Shown in pieces: positions 41,291 through 49,385 of a stretch of 64,000 nt of DNA. Within the stretch, counting starts at the first letter, position 1; each line of letters starts with the position of its first letter. Source of the stretch: Halovivax asiaticus JCM 14624. GTDB taxonomy: Archaea > Halobacteriota > Halobacteria > Halobacteriales > Natrialbaceae. A program made the position numbers and the translations under genes. The notes under the pieces were generated by a model. The model was not told where the DNA came from, made no database searches, and saw only the letters and a program-made list of their open reading frames with translations. The stretch spans positions 39,948 through 103,947 of the forward strand of contig NZ_AOIQ01000008.1 in assembly GCF_000337515.1 (NCBI RefSeq), given 5' to 3'.

Positions 41291-41689
41291 GCTGTCTTAC
41301 CTCGGTTGTGTCTTTCGGCCCATAACTACATTACGACAGGCAGATAGCCGTGCGAACAATTCACAGAGTCCGGCCAGTGAACGGCTATCAAGCCAATTTC
41401 CCCCCGCAGAACGACCACGTGGGCCACTCGGCCAGGAGGGGCCCGGTCCGACTCGCTCGCGCGGAGAGTTGCGGCCGAACGCGCGGGCCGGTCGTCGCCT
41501 GCGACCGGCTACCGGCCGAGATGTGCGCGGTGAGAGACGGTGGCGATGGCAACCGAACTGCATACTACCATCCCCGTACTCGTGTCGACCCTACCAGTCT
41601 TGTGGTTCGGCTCGCAACCCCAGACCCAGCGGGATCACACGGCCCCGGAGAACGAAACACCGATTTACGTGGCCCGTCGCGGTGTACGT
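41291..41689. other. Intergenic region between divergent genes, no gene seen
   Basis: About 400 nt between the solute-binding lipoprotein (leftward) and rnp4 (rightward). AT-rich stretches near 41310-41350 mark the leftward promoter. The rnp4 frame stays open over 50 further codons upstream of the chosen start, but they lack conservation. No RNA or repeats seen. Confidence 0.35.
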
Positions 41690-41965
41690 GTGAGTATTGC
41701 TGCGGAACGCCTAGAGCGGCTCGAAGCACTCGCAGCCGCGGCCGCAGCCGAAGGAAACGACGATCGGGCCCGTTCGTACGTCCGGCTGGCGAGGCGAATC
41801 GCAGAACGCAACCGGCTCGCACTGCCGCGATCGTTTACCCGGTTCACCTGCGACGCTTGCGACGCTTACCTCCGACCGGGCGCCAACGCCCGTGTCCGAC
41901 TTCGAGACGGACACGTCGTCGTCACCTGCGACTGTGGCGAACAGGCCAGATATCCGTACGAGTGA
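41690..41965 (+). CDS. rnp4: Ribonuclease P protein component 4 (Rpp21/Rpr2)
   Basis: A 91-residue zinc-binding subunit of the archaeal RNase P holoenzyme, which trims tRNA 5' leaders. N-terminal helices (AERLERLEALAAAAAAEGND, then DRARSYVRLARRIAERNRLA) are followed by a zinc ribbon, FTCDACDAYLRPGANARVRL and HVVVTCDCGEQARYPY, with four Cys. I choose the GTG at 41690 (start MSIAAERLERLEAL), which matches the archaeal N-terminus; the ATG further up gives an unconserved extension. A YhbY-like gene follows after 73 nt, the usual archaeal order. Confidence 0.9.
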   Translation: MSIAAERLERLEALAAAAAAEGNDDRARSYVRLARRIAERNRLALPRSFTRFTCDACDAYLRPGANARVRLRDGHVVVTCDCGEQARYPYE

Positions 41966-42038
41966 CGCCACACGACGGCTAATCGGCGCCGCGTCGCGAG
42001 ACGGGCCATTCAAACCCCGGCCGACCGTTCGTCCGGTC

Positions 42039-42287
42039 ATGGACGAGACAGAGCGCACGTCGCGCGCACACGATCTCGACGTGACCGTCTGGGTCGGGAA
42101 GCACGGCATCGAGTCAGTCGTCGACGAACTGAACGACCAGCTGGCAGATAACGACCTCGTGAAAGTGAAGTTCTTGCGCGCCGCTCGGGCCGGAACCGAG
42201 ACCGACACGCTGGCGGAGACGCTCGCGGACGAGGTGAACGCATCACTGCACGGGGTCCGCGGTCACACAGCTGTCTTCTATCGATAG
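42039..42287 (+). CDS. YhbY family RNA-binding protein
   Basis: An 82-residue protein with the CRM/YhbY fold: VTVWVGKHGIESVVDELNDQ, VKVKFLRAARAG and a C-terminal ETLADEVNASLHGVRGHTAV. The GKxG and VKV motifs form the RNA-binding surface. In bacteria YhbY binds the pre-50S ribosome; in archaea it sits next to RNase P component 4, consistent with a role in RNA or ribosome maturation. I start at the ATG at 42039. Confidence 0.9.
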   Translation: MDETERTSRAHDLDVTVWVGKHGIESVVDELNDQLADNDLVKVKFLRAARAGTETDTLAETLADEVNASLHGVRGHTAVFYR

Positions 42288-42312
42288 ATATCGCGCCGAC
42301 GAGAGACTGCTG

Positions 42313-43284
42313 CTAGTCCCCGGACGGATCGGTCTCGGTCCGCTCGGCGGTCGTTCGTGCTCCTGGCGACGAGGGGCGATCGGGCTGTCCCACCGACGTA
42401 AGGACGACACCCGCACCCATGACGATCGCCCCGACGACGAATCCGGGACCGAGTCGCTCACCGAGGAGCGTCGCTCCCAGCGCGGCGCCGACCACGGGCT
42501 GGGTGAAGAAGAACACCGAGACGACGCTCGCGTCGACGCCTTCCAACCCCTTGTACCAGAAATACCAGGCGCCGGCAGTCCCACCGACCCCGAGGTACGC
42601 GACGGCCGCCAGGACCGACGGCGTGACCGGCCCGATCGACGCCTCCGTCGCGAGGAGTTCGACGGGGACCGCAAGTCCCGTTATCGGGACGGCGACGGCG
42701 CAGGAATAGGTCGCCGTCTCCAGTGCCGAATACCGCTGAACGAGTGGTTTTCCCCAGACGGTGTACGCCGCCCAGGTCGCACTCGCTAGCAGGAGCATGC
42801 CGACGCCGCTTACCCCACCACTGCGGAGCGTCGATGCGTCGTGCTGGCCGTAGAGGACGATCCCGGTGCCAAGCGTCGCCAGCACGATCCCGAGGCCAAG
42901 GCGGCGGGAGAGTCGTTCACCCAGGACGGAGACGCCGAGGAGAATCGTAAACACTGGCGTGAGGACGGTAACGAGTGACCCCTGACTCGCCGTTGTCATC
43001 GCGGTCCCGAGAAACTGCGTCACGATCGACGCCGCGACTACGGTTCCGAGCGCGACGAAGCCGCGGACGTCCGCCCGCGAGAATCGCCGCTTCGGGGCGG
43101 CGTATCGAACGACGACGAGCAGCGTCGCCGCGCCGACGGCGATCCGACAGAACGCGAGCGTCACCGGCGGGACCGCGTCGAACCCCCACTTGCTCACGAC
43201 GTAGAGGCCGCCCCACAGCGCGGCGGCTGCCATCGGGGCCAGCGCGTAACCGACTCGCGAGTTACCATTCCGAACGCGCGCCAT
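42313..43284 (-). CDS. EamA-type (DMT superfamily) transporter
   Basis: A 323-residue protein with ten membrane segments in two EamA repeats. First repeat: MAAAALWGGLYVVSKWGFDA and VTQFLGTAMTTASQGSLVTV, then FTILLGVSVLGERLSRR. Second repeat: ATWAAYTVWGKPLVQRYSAL and FFTQPVVGAALGATLLGERL. The DMT family exports metabolites or amino acids. The substrate is unknown. I start at the ATG at 43284; the longer frame is high-GC and Arg-rich, without membrane character. It converges with yhbY. Confidence 0.9.
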   Translation of the reverse strand: MARVRNGNSRVGYALAPMAAAALWGGLYVVSKWGFDAVPPVTLAFCRIAVGAATLLVVVRYAAPKRRFSRADVRGFVALGTVVAASIVTQFLGTAMTTASQGSLVTVLTPVFTILLGVSVLGERLSRRLGLGIVLATLGTGIVLYGQHDASTLRSGGVSGVGMLLLASATWAAYTVWGKPLVQRYSALETATYSCAVAVPITGLAVPVELLATEASIGPVTPSVLAAVAYLGVGGTAGAWYFWYKGLEGVDASVVSVFFFTQPVVGAALGATLLGERLGPGFVVGAIVMGAGVVLTSVGQPDRPSSPGARTTAERTETDPSGD

Positions 43285-43399
43285 TGCGGAGACGAACCTG
43301 CGTGTCACGTCTCTATCGAGGGACCGGAGCCCGGTGGACGCTCTCGTTAGGATGTTAACCGGGTGGCGAACGCGGAACTGACCAGCGATCGGCAGTTCG

Positions 43400-44140
43400 T
43401 CACCACTCCGACTCCGGGCCGGCCGGCCGACCGCGGTCGGCGACGGACGCGAGTTCGGCGACCGTCGGCGCGAGTAATTTCCGTTCGGCCCGCCTGAGCG
43501 TCTTCGAGACTGCCGCATCGGAGATGTCGAATTCGACCGCGAGGTCGCCGAGCGTGACACCGCGTGGAACGTCGTAGTACCCGGCGTCGACGGCCCGATG
43601 GATCGTCTCCCGTTCGGTCGACGTCAGCCGACGGGCGCCCGACAGCACCGTCGTTCCGACCGACTCGGCCCGGAGGTTCTCCAGTGCCGTCGCCGGGTCC
43701 AGTCGGGTTCGCTCGCGGATCTCGTACTCGTCCGGTTGCTCGTCCAGTTCCGCGAGGGTCGACTCGGCGGCACGTTCGTCGTCGAACCCGATCGTCCAGC
43801 GCTCGCTGCCGCCTGCGTTCTCGAACGGGCCCGTGAGATAGCCGTCGTTCTCGCGGAGGGTCCCCATCACGTCCGTCGTCCCCATCGTCACCCGAGCGCG
43901 CGCCGCTGGCCCCTCCTTCGCGAGTAGGTCGAAGCTCAGCACCGCCTCGTGGTCGCGAACCACGGACAGTCCCCGTTCGACGTCGGTCCGACTGGCCCCT
44001 TCCGCCAGCACTCGCATCTCGAGCCGGCCCGTCCCGTGGTCGTAGTGCCAGTGCGGTGTGACGAACGCCACGTCGTGGGCCCCGCTCGCGGCGCTCAGCG
44101 GACAGTCACACTGGCGAACCGAGAGCGAGAGACCGATCAT
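43400..44140 (-). CDS. Bacterio-opsin activator HTH (HTH-10) domain regulator
   Basis: A 246-residue haloarchaeal regulator. Residues 1-165 form the sensory N-domain of this class (MIGLSLSVRQCDCPLSAASG, then HDVAFVTPHWHYDHGTGRLE and VERGLSVVRDHEAVLSFDL). The C-terminal HTH-10 is LTSTERETIHRAVDAGYYDV, PRGVTLGDLAVEFDISDAAV, SKTLRRAERKLL. This family includes Bat. It probably acts as a transcription activator sensing a signal unknown here. I start at the ATG at 44140; another ATG lies four codons upstream. Confidence 0.92.
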   Translation of the reverse strand: MIGLSLSVRQCDCPLSAASGAHDVAFVTPHWHYDHGTGRLEMRVLAEGASRTDVERGLSVVRDHEAVLSFDLLAKEGPAARARVTMGTTDVMGTLRENDGYLTGPFENAGGSERWTIGFDDERAAESTLAELDEQPDEYEIRERTRLDPATALENLRAESVGTTVLSGARRLTSTERETIHRAVDAGYYDVPRGVTLGDLAVEFDISDAAVSKTLRRAERKLLAPTVAELASVADRGRPAGPESEW

Positions 44141-44438
44141 ACCCGAACCCACGCGACGAACCCATAATCGAGTTGCGGTCGCGGCGACACCTGACGAGGC
44201 GACCGATCGAGCGTGTAGAATTTCCGAGAGGCAGTGCTCACGTACAATGGCAGTGGCGGCCCGGAGCGCGTGATCGCGCCAGCGATCCGCGCGACGACGG
44301 GGAAGGGCAGGCCGTCTATAGGGGAGTTACCGTGAGCGAGGGCGCTAGCCGAGCGAGCGGGCCGACAACTGACTCGGAGCGAACGAAGTGAGCGGAGAGG
44401 AAGGCGGAGTGCTTTTGATCGACCGTTTACCGAGTGAC

Positions 44439-44476
44439 GGCACGCTGTGCAGTAGCGGAGCTACTGTCAGCGTGCC
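44439..44476. terminator. Strong 17-bp hairpin just downstream of the SRP RNA
   Basis: GGCACGCTGTGCAGTAGC pairs with GCTACTGTCAGCGTGCC across the 3-nt loop GGA, with one short bulge. It lies 13-50 nt past the predicted 3' end of the minus-strand SRP RNA. No T-tract follows on the minus strand, so it is not a standard archaeal terminator. It could help stop transcription or 3' end processing. Confidence 0.45.
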
Positions 44477-44489
44477 AGAGCACAGCGTA

Positions 44490-44808
44490 AAAGGTCGGTA
44501 TGAATGCGGACGGCCACGCTTGCCCGGCGTTCCGGCCGGGGGAATCCCGGTTGCCTCCTCCACCCCGCAACCCGACGAGCGACAGGTGTCCGACGGTCCA
44601 CTGCTCGCTTCCGCGCCTGATGGGCTGTCGCCGGCTAACCGCGATGGGACGTCCCTGCGGACGATCATCGCGGACCGCTGTCCCCGATGGACGAGGCTTC
44701 CACGTTGGCTCCCGGGGCCCCGGTCGGGCTGACCGGACGCCCGCGGTGTTCGGTCCCCGCTAAAGGCCATATCGCGGGTGACGAGCAGGGCCTAGCTGCC
44801 CGACCTAG
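44490..44808 (-). ncRNA. ffs: Signal recognition particle RNA (7S RNA)
   Basis: The minus strand carries the SRP S-domain core: CAGGCGCGGAAGCGAGCAG (44605-44625 region), the GGAA tetraloop with AGCAG that matches the universal SRP motif TCAGG..CGGAAG..AGCAG. The 5' part CTAGGTCGGGCAGCTAGGC, then CCCGCGATATGGCCTTTAGC and GGGGACCGAA matches the archaeal Alu-domain pattern. The ends pair: AGGTCGG at the 5' end (44800-44806) with CCGACCT at the 3' end (44491-44497), followed by TTTT. The length, about 315 nt, fits the haloarchaeal 7S RNA (about 300-310). The RNA guides nascent membrane proteins to the translocon with SRP54 and SRP19. Confidence 0.85.
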
Positions 44809-44829
44809 TCCGGGCGATCCTAGGCAGGT

Positions 44830-44843
44830 CCGACTTAAGGACC
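44830..44843 (-). promoter_or_regulatory. Probable promoter (TATA-like box) of the SRP RNA
   Basis: On the minus strand GGTCCTTAAGTCGG is centred about 28 nt upstream of the inferred 5' end. The CTTAAG core resembles haloarchaeal stable-RNA box A elements, and GGTCC/GGACC also form an inverted repeat around it. Confidence 0.5.
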
Positions 44844-44879
44844 TTTCGCCTCTACGATCACCAGACTGCGGCGACGTTC

Positions 44880-44942
44880 CCACTCCCGAACGGAGTGGTA
44901 TCCGCGCAGGACATGCGGGCGTGTCACTCAGCGGCGACACGC
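44880..44942. other. Two GC-rich hairpins upstream of the SRP RNA promoter
   Basis: CCACTCC (44880-44886) pairs with GGAGTGG (44892-44898) over a 5-nt loop; GCGTGTC (44919-44925) pairs with GACACGC (44936-44942) over a 10-nt loop. They lie between the SRP RNA promoter (leftward) and the DUF5798 start at 45016 (rightward), so they may belong to a leader of the latter transcript or to a further small RNA. I cannot assign them. Confidence 0.35.
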
Positions 44943-45015
44943 AACCGACCCAACGCTGGTACCATCGGAAATCCGAGTGGAAAGAACCAACTGGCTGGAT
45001 CACACAGGTGGACGT

Positions 45016-45366
45016 ATGGGATTAGGCTCGACGGCGAAGAAGATCCAGCTCGTCTCCGAGAAGGCCGAGCAGATGTACAATCAGGTCCAGCAGCTCCAGC
45101 AGCGAATCATGAACCTGGAGGGCGAAGTCGACGAGACCCACGACACGGTCACCGATCTCGAAGCCGACGTCGCCGAACAGCGCGCGCTCCTCGAAGCGAT
45201 CGCGGAGGACCGCGGCCTCGACGTCGAGGCGATTCTGGCCGAAGTCGCGACCGACGATGGAACGGAACCGGCGGGTGAGGACGACACGGAGACGGCACAG
45301 ACCGACGGCGATGGAACGGCGGGAGACGGGACCGACGCCACGGCCGCGTCCGAACCGAACGCCTGA
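45016..45366 (+). CDS. DUF5798 family coiled-coil protein
   Basis: A 116-residue protein. The first 70 residues form a long coiled coil (MGLGSTAKKIQLVSEKAEQM, then YNQVQQLQQRIMNLEGEVDE), followed by an acidic Thr/Asp tail. The start motif MGLGSTAKKIQ is typical of DUF5798 proteins in haloarchaea. Function unknown. Its upstream region contains the hairpins at 44880-44942. Confidence 0.8.
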   Translation: MGLGSTAKKIQLVSEKAEQMYNQVQQLQQRIMNLEGEVDETHDTVTDLEADVAEQRALLEAIAEDRGLDVEAILAEVATDDGTEPAGEDDTETAQTDGDGTAGDGTDATAASEPNA

Positions 45367-45431
45367 TCGACCGCCGGGTGGGTTCCGCTCGATAATAACA
45401 GCTATCACCCGGGGCAAACGTTGCCTCGAAC

Positions 45432-46409
45432 ATGACCGAACACGATCGAGCGCTGTCGTCGGTGCTCGACACCGTGGGGAACACGCCGCTGGTCTGTGTG
45501 CAGGCCGGGCCAGCAGACGTCTCCATCTACGCGAAGCTCGAATCGTTCAACCCTGGCGCGAGCGTCAAGGATCGAATCGGCGCCTACATGCTAGAGCGAT
45601 TGCTCGAACGAGGCGACGTCGGCGAAGGCGGCACCGTCGTCGAACCCACTGCTGGGAACACGGGGATCGGGTTCGCCGTCGCCGCCCAGCAGCTGGGTCT
45701 CGACGCCGTTTTCGTGGTCCCCGAGCGATTCAGCCTCGAAAAACAGCAACTCATGCGGGCGCTGGGTGCCGAGGTCATCAACACGCCCACCGACGACGGC
45801 ATGGGTGGCGCGATCGAGCGCGCCCACGAACTCGCCGACGAGCTGGACGACGCGGTCGTCCCCCAGCAGTTCTCGAACCCGCTCAACACGGAGGCCCACT
45901 ACGAGACGACCGGGCCGGAGATCTACGACGCGCTGGACGAGGTCGGCGCCGTCGTCGCCGGCTGTGGAACGGCAGGGACGCTCATGGGAATCGCCCGCTA
46001 CGCGCGCGAACAGAACCCCGACACCTACGTCGCGGCGGTCGAACCCGAGGGCTCGCTCTACGGCGAATTCCTCGGCGAAGATCGATCGGAAGGCGAGTAC
46101 AAGATCGAGGGAATCGGTACCCACAATACCGACACGAACGAGCTATTCGAACCGGAACTCGTCGACGAGGTCTACCCGATCCCGGACGAGCGCGCACACG
46201 AGGAACTCAAACGACTCGCCGCCGAGGAGGGCCACCTCGTCGGGTCGAGCGCCGGTGCGGCGAGCGTCGCGGCCCGACACGTCGCGTCCCGAATCGCCGA
46301 CGGCGAGATCGACGCCCCGCACGACTCCGTCGTCACGGTCTTTCCCGATTCCAGCGAACGCTACCTCTCGAAGGGAATCTACGGCTCGTTCGAGGAGTGG
46401 AGCGGGTGA
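45432..46409 (+). CDS. cysK: Cysteine synthase family (PLP-dependent)
   Basis: A 325-residue fold-type II PLP enzyme that forms cysteine from O-acetylserine (or O-phosphoserine) and sulfide. The PLP Lys is in FNPGASVKDRIGAYMLERL; the substrate loop is PTAGNTGIGFAV; the phosphate-binding loop is GCGTAGTLMG; the C-terminal VGSSAGAASVAAR completes the site. Length and motif order fit CysK or CBS-like enzymes. The exact acceptor or donor cannot be read from sequence. A hypothetical protein gene follows after 84 nt. Confidence 0.9.
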   Translation: MTEHDRALSSVLDTVGNTPLVCVQAGPADVSIYAKLESFNPGASVKDRIGAYMLERLLERGDVGEGGTVVEPTAGNTGIGFAVAAQQLGLDAVFVVPERFSLEKQQLMRALGAEVINTPTDDGMGGAIERAHELADELDDAVVPQQFSNPLNTEAHYETTGPEIYDALDEVGAVVAGCGTAGTLMGIARYAREQNPDTYVAAVEPEGSLYGEFLGEDRSEGEYKIEGIGTHNTDTNELFEPELVDEVYPIPDERAHEELKRLAAEEGHLVGSSAGAASVAARHVASRIADGEIDAPHDSVVTVFPDSSERYLSKGIYGSFEEWSG

Positions 46410-46493
46410 GCCGCCCCGAATCAGCGCCTCGTCGGCTCGCCCGAATTGCAGGACATCTCTGACACGCCCGAACGGTTACGGCCATCGCGGACG

Positions 46494-46991
46494 ATGGACA
46501 CACATGCAACTTCCGGTGACCGACTCGTGACCGCCAGCGCAGACCCGGGTTCAGGACCGCGAACCGTCTACATCACGACCGGGATGGTCGAAGCGTTGCT
46601 CGAACTGGCGAGTGTCAACGATCCCGACCCGGTCTCGACCGGCATCTCGACCGTCCCGGCCGGCGAGCTCGACGGCGACCGCGTCGAATCGTTCGACCCG
46701 GCACAGCCCGTCTTCGCCGAGTATCTGCTCCCCGATCCGGGGAACTCGCTCACGCACGTCTTCGGCGTCGAACTCTCGACGCCGAACCGGAGTACGCAGG
46801 GCCGGTTCGTCTCGCATCCCGACGGCGTCCTGGACGTGACGCTCCGCGACGATCTCGGCGCGGTCGTTCTCGTAGCCGTCCCGCCGTGGGAACCCGACGA
46901 AACGTCCCTTCGTGCCTTCGATCGGTCGGGCGACCGGCTGACGCTCAAGGTACTCGACGCCGAACCACCGGAACGGCCGTTCGAGGACTGA
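46494..46991 (+). CDS. Conserved haloarchaeal protein of unknown function
   Basis: A 165-residue acidic soluble protein with mixed alpha-beta pattern. Conserved-looking stretches are TVYITTGMVEALLELASVND, AEYLLPDPGNSLTHVFGVEL and STPNRSTQGRFVSHPDGVLD. It resembles a JAB-like or MPN-type core (the FVSHPDG and motifs with a His), but metal ligands are not complete, so I make no claim. It follows cysK in the same direction. Confidence 0.7.
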   Translation: MDTHATSGDRLVTASADPGSGPRTVYITTGMVEALLELASVNDPDPVSTGISTVPAGELDGDRVESFDPAQPVFAEYLLPDPGNSLTHVFGVELSTPNRSTQGRFVSHPDGVLDVTLRDDLGAVVLVAVPPWEPDETSLRAFDRSGDRLTLKVLDAEPPERPFED

Positions 46992-47021
46992 ATCGACGCC
47001 GCCAGCCGCGAACCCACCGCC

Positions 47022-47231
47022 TTACTCCAGGTAGCCCAGGCCGCGGAGCTGTTCGGCGATCTCCTCGAACTCGGATTCGGTGAGTTTGCCGGAGCGCTGG
47101 TGCTGGATGACGATGCTCCGAAGCAAGAAGCGGACCAGATCGCTCGTCGACGTAAAACTCGTTCCCTCGATCGTCTCGTCGACGCGTTCGGCGAGCTCCT
47201 TCGGAATCGAGACCGTCGTGTACTCGGTCAT
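47022..47231 (-). CDS. Ribbon-helix-helix DNA-binding protein (CopG-like)
   Basis: A 69-residue protein starting at the ATG at 47231: MTEYTTVSIPKELAERVDET (beta strand and helix), then IEGTSFTSTSDLVRFLLRSI (second helix) and a C-terminal helix LTESEFEEIAEQLRGLGYLE. The RHH fold binds DNA as a dimer. It converges on the gene at 46494-46991. The target is unknown. Confidence 0.85.
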   Translation of the reverse strand: MTEYTTVSIPKELAERVDETIEGTSFTSTSDLVRFLLRSIVIQHQRSGKLTESEFEEIAEQLRGLGYLE

Positions 47232-47383
47232 GGCGGGATATCGCCGTGGATTCCCAAAGAGATGTCGACAACCGGCGTTCACAGACCGCCGCGGAATCCA
47301 CCCCGTCTGCCGACCGACGGGTCGCCGTCGACCGGCGTCGCGCAGCGTAGCGGTTTTTTGTGGGGAGTCCCCTACCTTCGACC

Positions 47384-47713
47384 ATGGGAGTTCGGCCGCC
47401 ACAGGGAGGCGACGATACGGAGCCCGAAACGATCGAATTCGGCATCGCCGCAGTCGACGCCCGATTGCGCGACGCCGACCTCGACTTTCCGGCCTCGGCC
47501 GACGCCGTCGACAGTGCGCTCGGCGACCGGCCGGTCCCGTACGACCCAGCCGGTTCGACGGTGTCGCTCTCGGAAGCGCTCGCCGAGGTGGACGCGAACT
47601 CGTTCGACTCCCGGCAGGAACTATTGAACGGACTGCATCCCGTGTTCGAGGCGTATCGAGCCAATCGTGGCGCGTCGCTGGTCGGCCGGCTTCGTGGTCT
47701 CTTGCCGTTTTGA
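47384..47713 (+). CDS. DUF5789-like small protein
   Basis: A 109-residue protein. The segment VSLSEALAEVDANSFDSRQE LLNGL region resembles DUF5789 (haloarchaeal small proteins with a VSL.E.L..VD...F.SR.EL motif), whereas the N-terminus (FGIAAVDARLRDADLDFPAS) carries a companion helix. The C-terminal RGASLVGRLRGLLPF is basic. Function unknown. I start at the ATG at 47384. Confidence 0.7.
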   Translation: MGVRPPQGGDDTEPETIEFGIAAVDARLRDADLDFPASADAVDSALGDRPVPYDPAGSTVSLSEALAEVDANSFDSRQELLNGLHPVFEAYRANRGASLVGRLRGLLPF

Positions 47714-47788
47714 GTGGAGGATCGGGTGGCCGCGTTGACGGATTGGGTAACTGCGTCGCCGGATCGGGCAACTACGCCGTCGGTTCAC

Positions 47789-48823
47789 TTACTCGTCGTC
47801 GCGATCGTGCTCCCCGTGAGCGGGTCGATCGGCCGAGTGCGTCCGTTCGACGCGACTGAGACGCTGGAGTTGCCGGCGCTGATCGCGGTGCAACGAGACG
47901 ATCATATCGGAGAGGACGCCGAACATGAGCAACTGCACGCCGAGCAATATTGCGGCCGCGCCGACGAGGGCGAGGATGTTGTGACCGACGTCGTTGACGA
48001 GCCACTGCGTGAGGACGAACAGCGCGACGGTCGCGCCGACGACGATGCTGGCGAGCCCGAGACTCCCGAAGAAAAAGAGCGGGTTGTTGGTCCGGGCCAG
48101 CGAGTACAGCGAGACGATGATCCGCCCGCCGTCGCGGACGGGGCGTAAGTTCGTCTCCGAATCGTCCGGCCGGGCGCCGTAGCTGATCGGGACGACCGTC
48201 GTATCGATTCCCTGCTTGACACACTCGACGGCCAGCTCGGTCTCGATCGTAAAGCCGTCCGCCGACGGCGAACAGCGTTCGAACGAGTCGACGGTGAATG
48301 CCCGGTAGCCCGAGAGGATGTCGGCGTACTCGGCGCCGTGGATCGTCGTGAACGAGCGGTTGATGAGTCGGTTGCCGACGCGATTGAGACGGGTCATCGC
48401 GTCCGGGTCGATGTCGGCGAATCGGTCGCCGATAACGTGTTCGTAGCCGCCGGCGAGCGGTTCGAGCATCCGTTCGGCGTCCGCGGGGTCGTACGTCCCG
48501 TCGCCGTCCAGCATGAGGACGTAGGCCACCTCGACGTACGCCATGGCTTCGCGAATCGCTTGCCCCTTTCCCTCACCCGATTGTTCGACCACGCGAGCGC
48601 CTGCCTCGCGGGCAATGTCTCTGGTCTGGTCGGTCGATCCACCGTCCATCACGAGGACGTTGTCGTACCCTCGCGCTCGAAAGTCGCTCACGATGTCGCC
48701 GATGGTCGCCGCTTCGTTCAACGTCGGGAGGAGAATGCAGACGGACGATTTCGGAACGCCGGGCGACTGCGTTGGCGCCGGCTGGTGGGCGCGCGTGCTC
48801 GCTCCGGCCGCCTCGGGGGACAT
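47789..48823 (-). CDS. aglJ: S-layer glycoprotein N-glycosyltransferase AglJ
   Basis: A 344-residue family 2 glycosyltransferase with a C-terminal membrane region. GT-A motifs: ILLPTLNEAATIGDIV, LVMDGGSTDQTRDIAREAG, VLMLDGDGTYDPADAERML (DGD metal site). Two membrane segments close the protein (LASIVVGATVALFVLTQWLV and LALVGAAAILLGVQLLMFGV). AglJ adds the first sugar to dolichol phosphate in haloarchaeal N-glycosylation. I start at the ATG at 48823. Other agl genes are not visible in this window. Confidence 0.88.
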   Translation of the reverse strand: MSPEAAGASTRAHQPAPTQSPGVPKSSVCILLPTLNEAATIGDIVSDFRARGYDNVLVMDGGSTDQTRDIAREAGARVVEQSGEGKGQAIREAMAYVEVAYVLMLDGDGTYDPADAERMLEPLAGGYEHVIGDRFADIDPDAMTRLNRVGNRLINRSFTTIHGAEYADILSGYRAFTVDSFERCSPSADGFTIETELAVECVKQGIDTTVVPISYGARPDDSETNLRPVRDGGRIIVSLYSLARTNNPLFFFGSLGLASIVVGATVALFVLTQWLVNDVGHNILALVGAAAILLGVQLLMFGVLSDMIVSLHRDQRRQLQRLSRVERTHSADRPAHGEHDRDDE

Positions 48824-48917
48824 TGGCGGGACCTCGGGCCGGCGACCCAAAAAGGCTACTGGTCGGTGGGTGCCCGCCGGGAACGGCGTCGTCCGCGGCC
48901 AGGACGACATTCGCCGA

Positions 48918-49256
48918 TCACGACTCCCGCCGGTCACTCGCGGGCTGTCGATCGAGACGCTCTTGTTCCGTCCCGCCGTCGTCCGCCTCGCCGACCGGCC
49001 GTGGCTCTTCCTTCGCGGCTGGCGCCCATCGAACGTCGATCCGGAGGCGCTCCTGATCCCCGCGGACCATCCCCGACCGTTCTAACACTTCGACCTCCGT
49101 CGTGACGTCGTCGGGCGGACGCAAGGCAACGGTCTTGTTTCCGACAGGGATCGACACCGTCTCGCCGCCCCGCTCGAACTCGTCCGCGAGTTCGCGAAAG
49201 AGCGCCGCGACGTCCGTGCGCCCGAGTTCCCGGCTGTCGTCGGTTCGTACGACCAT
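48918..49256 (-). CDS. Amphi-Trp domain protein
   Basis: A 112-residue small protein. Amphi-Trp features: RTDVAALFRELADEFERGGE, TVSIPVGNKTVALRPPDDVT and TEVEVLERSGMVRGDQERLR, DVRWAP (an amphipathic helix, beta strands and the conserved Trp). A Glu/Arg-rich tail follows. The domain is common in haloarchaea, with no known function. I start at the ATG at 49256. Confidence 0.85.
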   Translation of the reverse strand: MVVRTDDSRELGRTDVAALFRELADEFERGGETVSIPVGNKTVALRPPDDVTTEVEVLERSGMVRGDQERLRIDVRWAPAAKEEPRPVGEADDGGTEQERLDRQPASDRRES

Positions 49257-49385
49257 AGCCCCTAAAACGGGCTTCTCGGGTAAAATGGTACAGGGTGAGT
49301 GTGACGGGCAGTCGCCGGCACGCAACGGGGCAGGACAGTTCGCTCTCACCGACCCACTCGCGGCTTGTCCACCGACCGATGGGTG

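Noticed and set aside
44345-45003. Several open frames (111-141 residues) within and around the SRP RNA
   Set aside because: They coincide with the folded RNA gene and show no coding character; the SRP core motifs explain this stretch.
44815-45010. Possible RNase P RNA or 5S rRNA upstream of the SRP RNA
   Set aside because: The hairpins at 44880-44942 are short and the stretch is only about 200 nt. I could not find the RNase P conserved blocks (GAGGAAAGUC, ACAGNNA) or the 5S pattern, so I list it only as unassigned hairpins.
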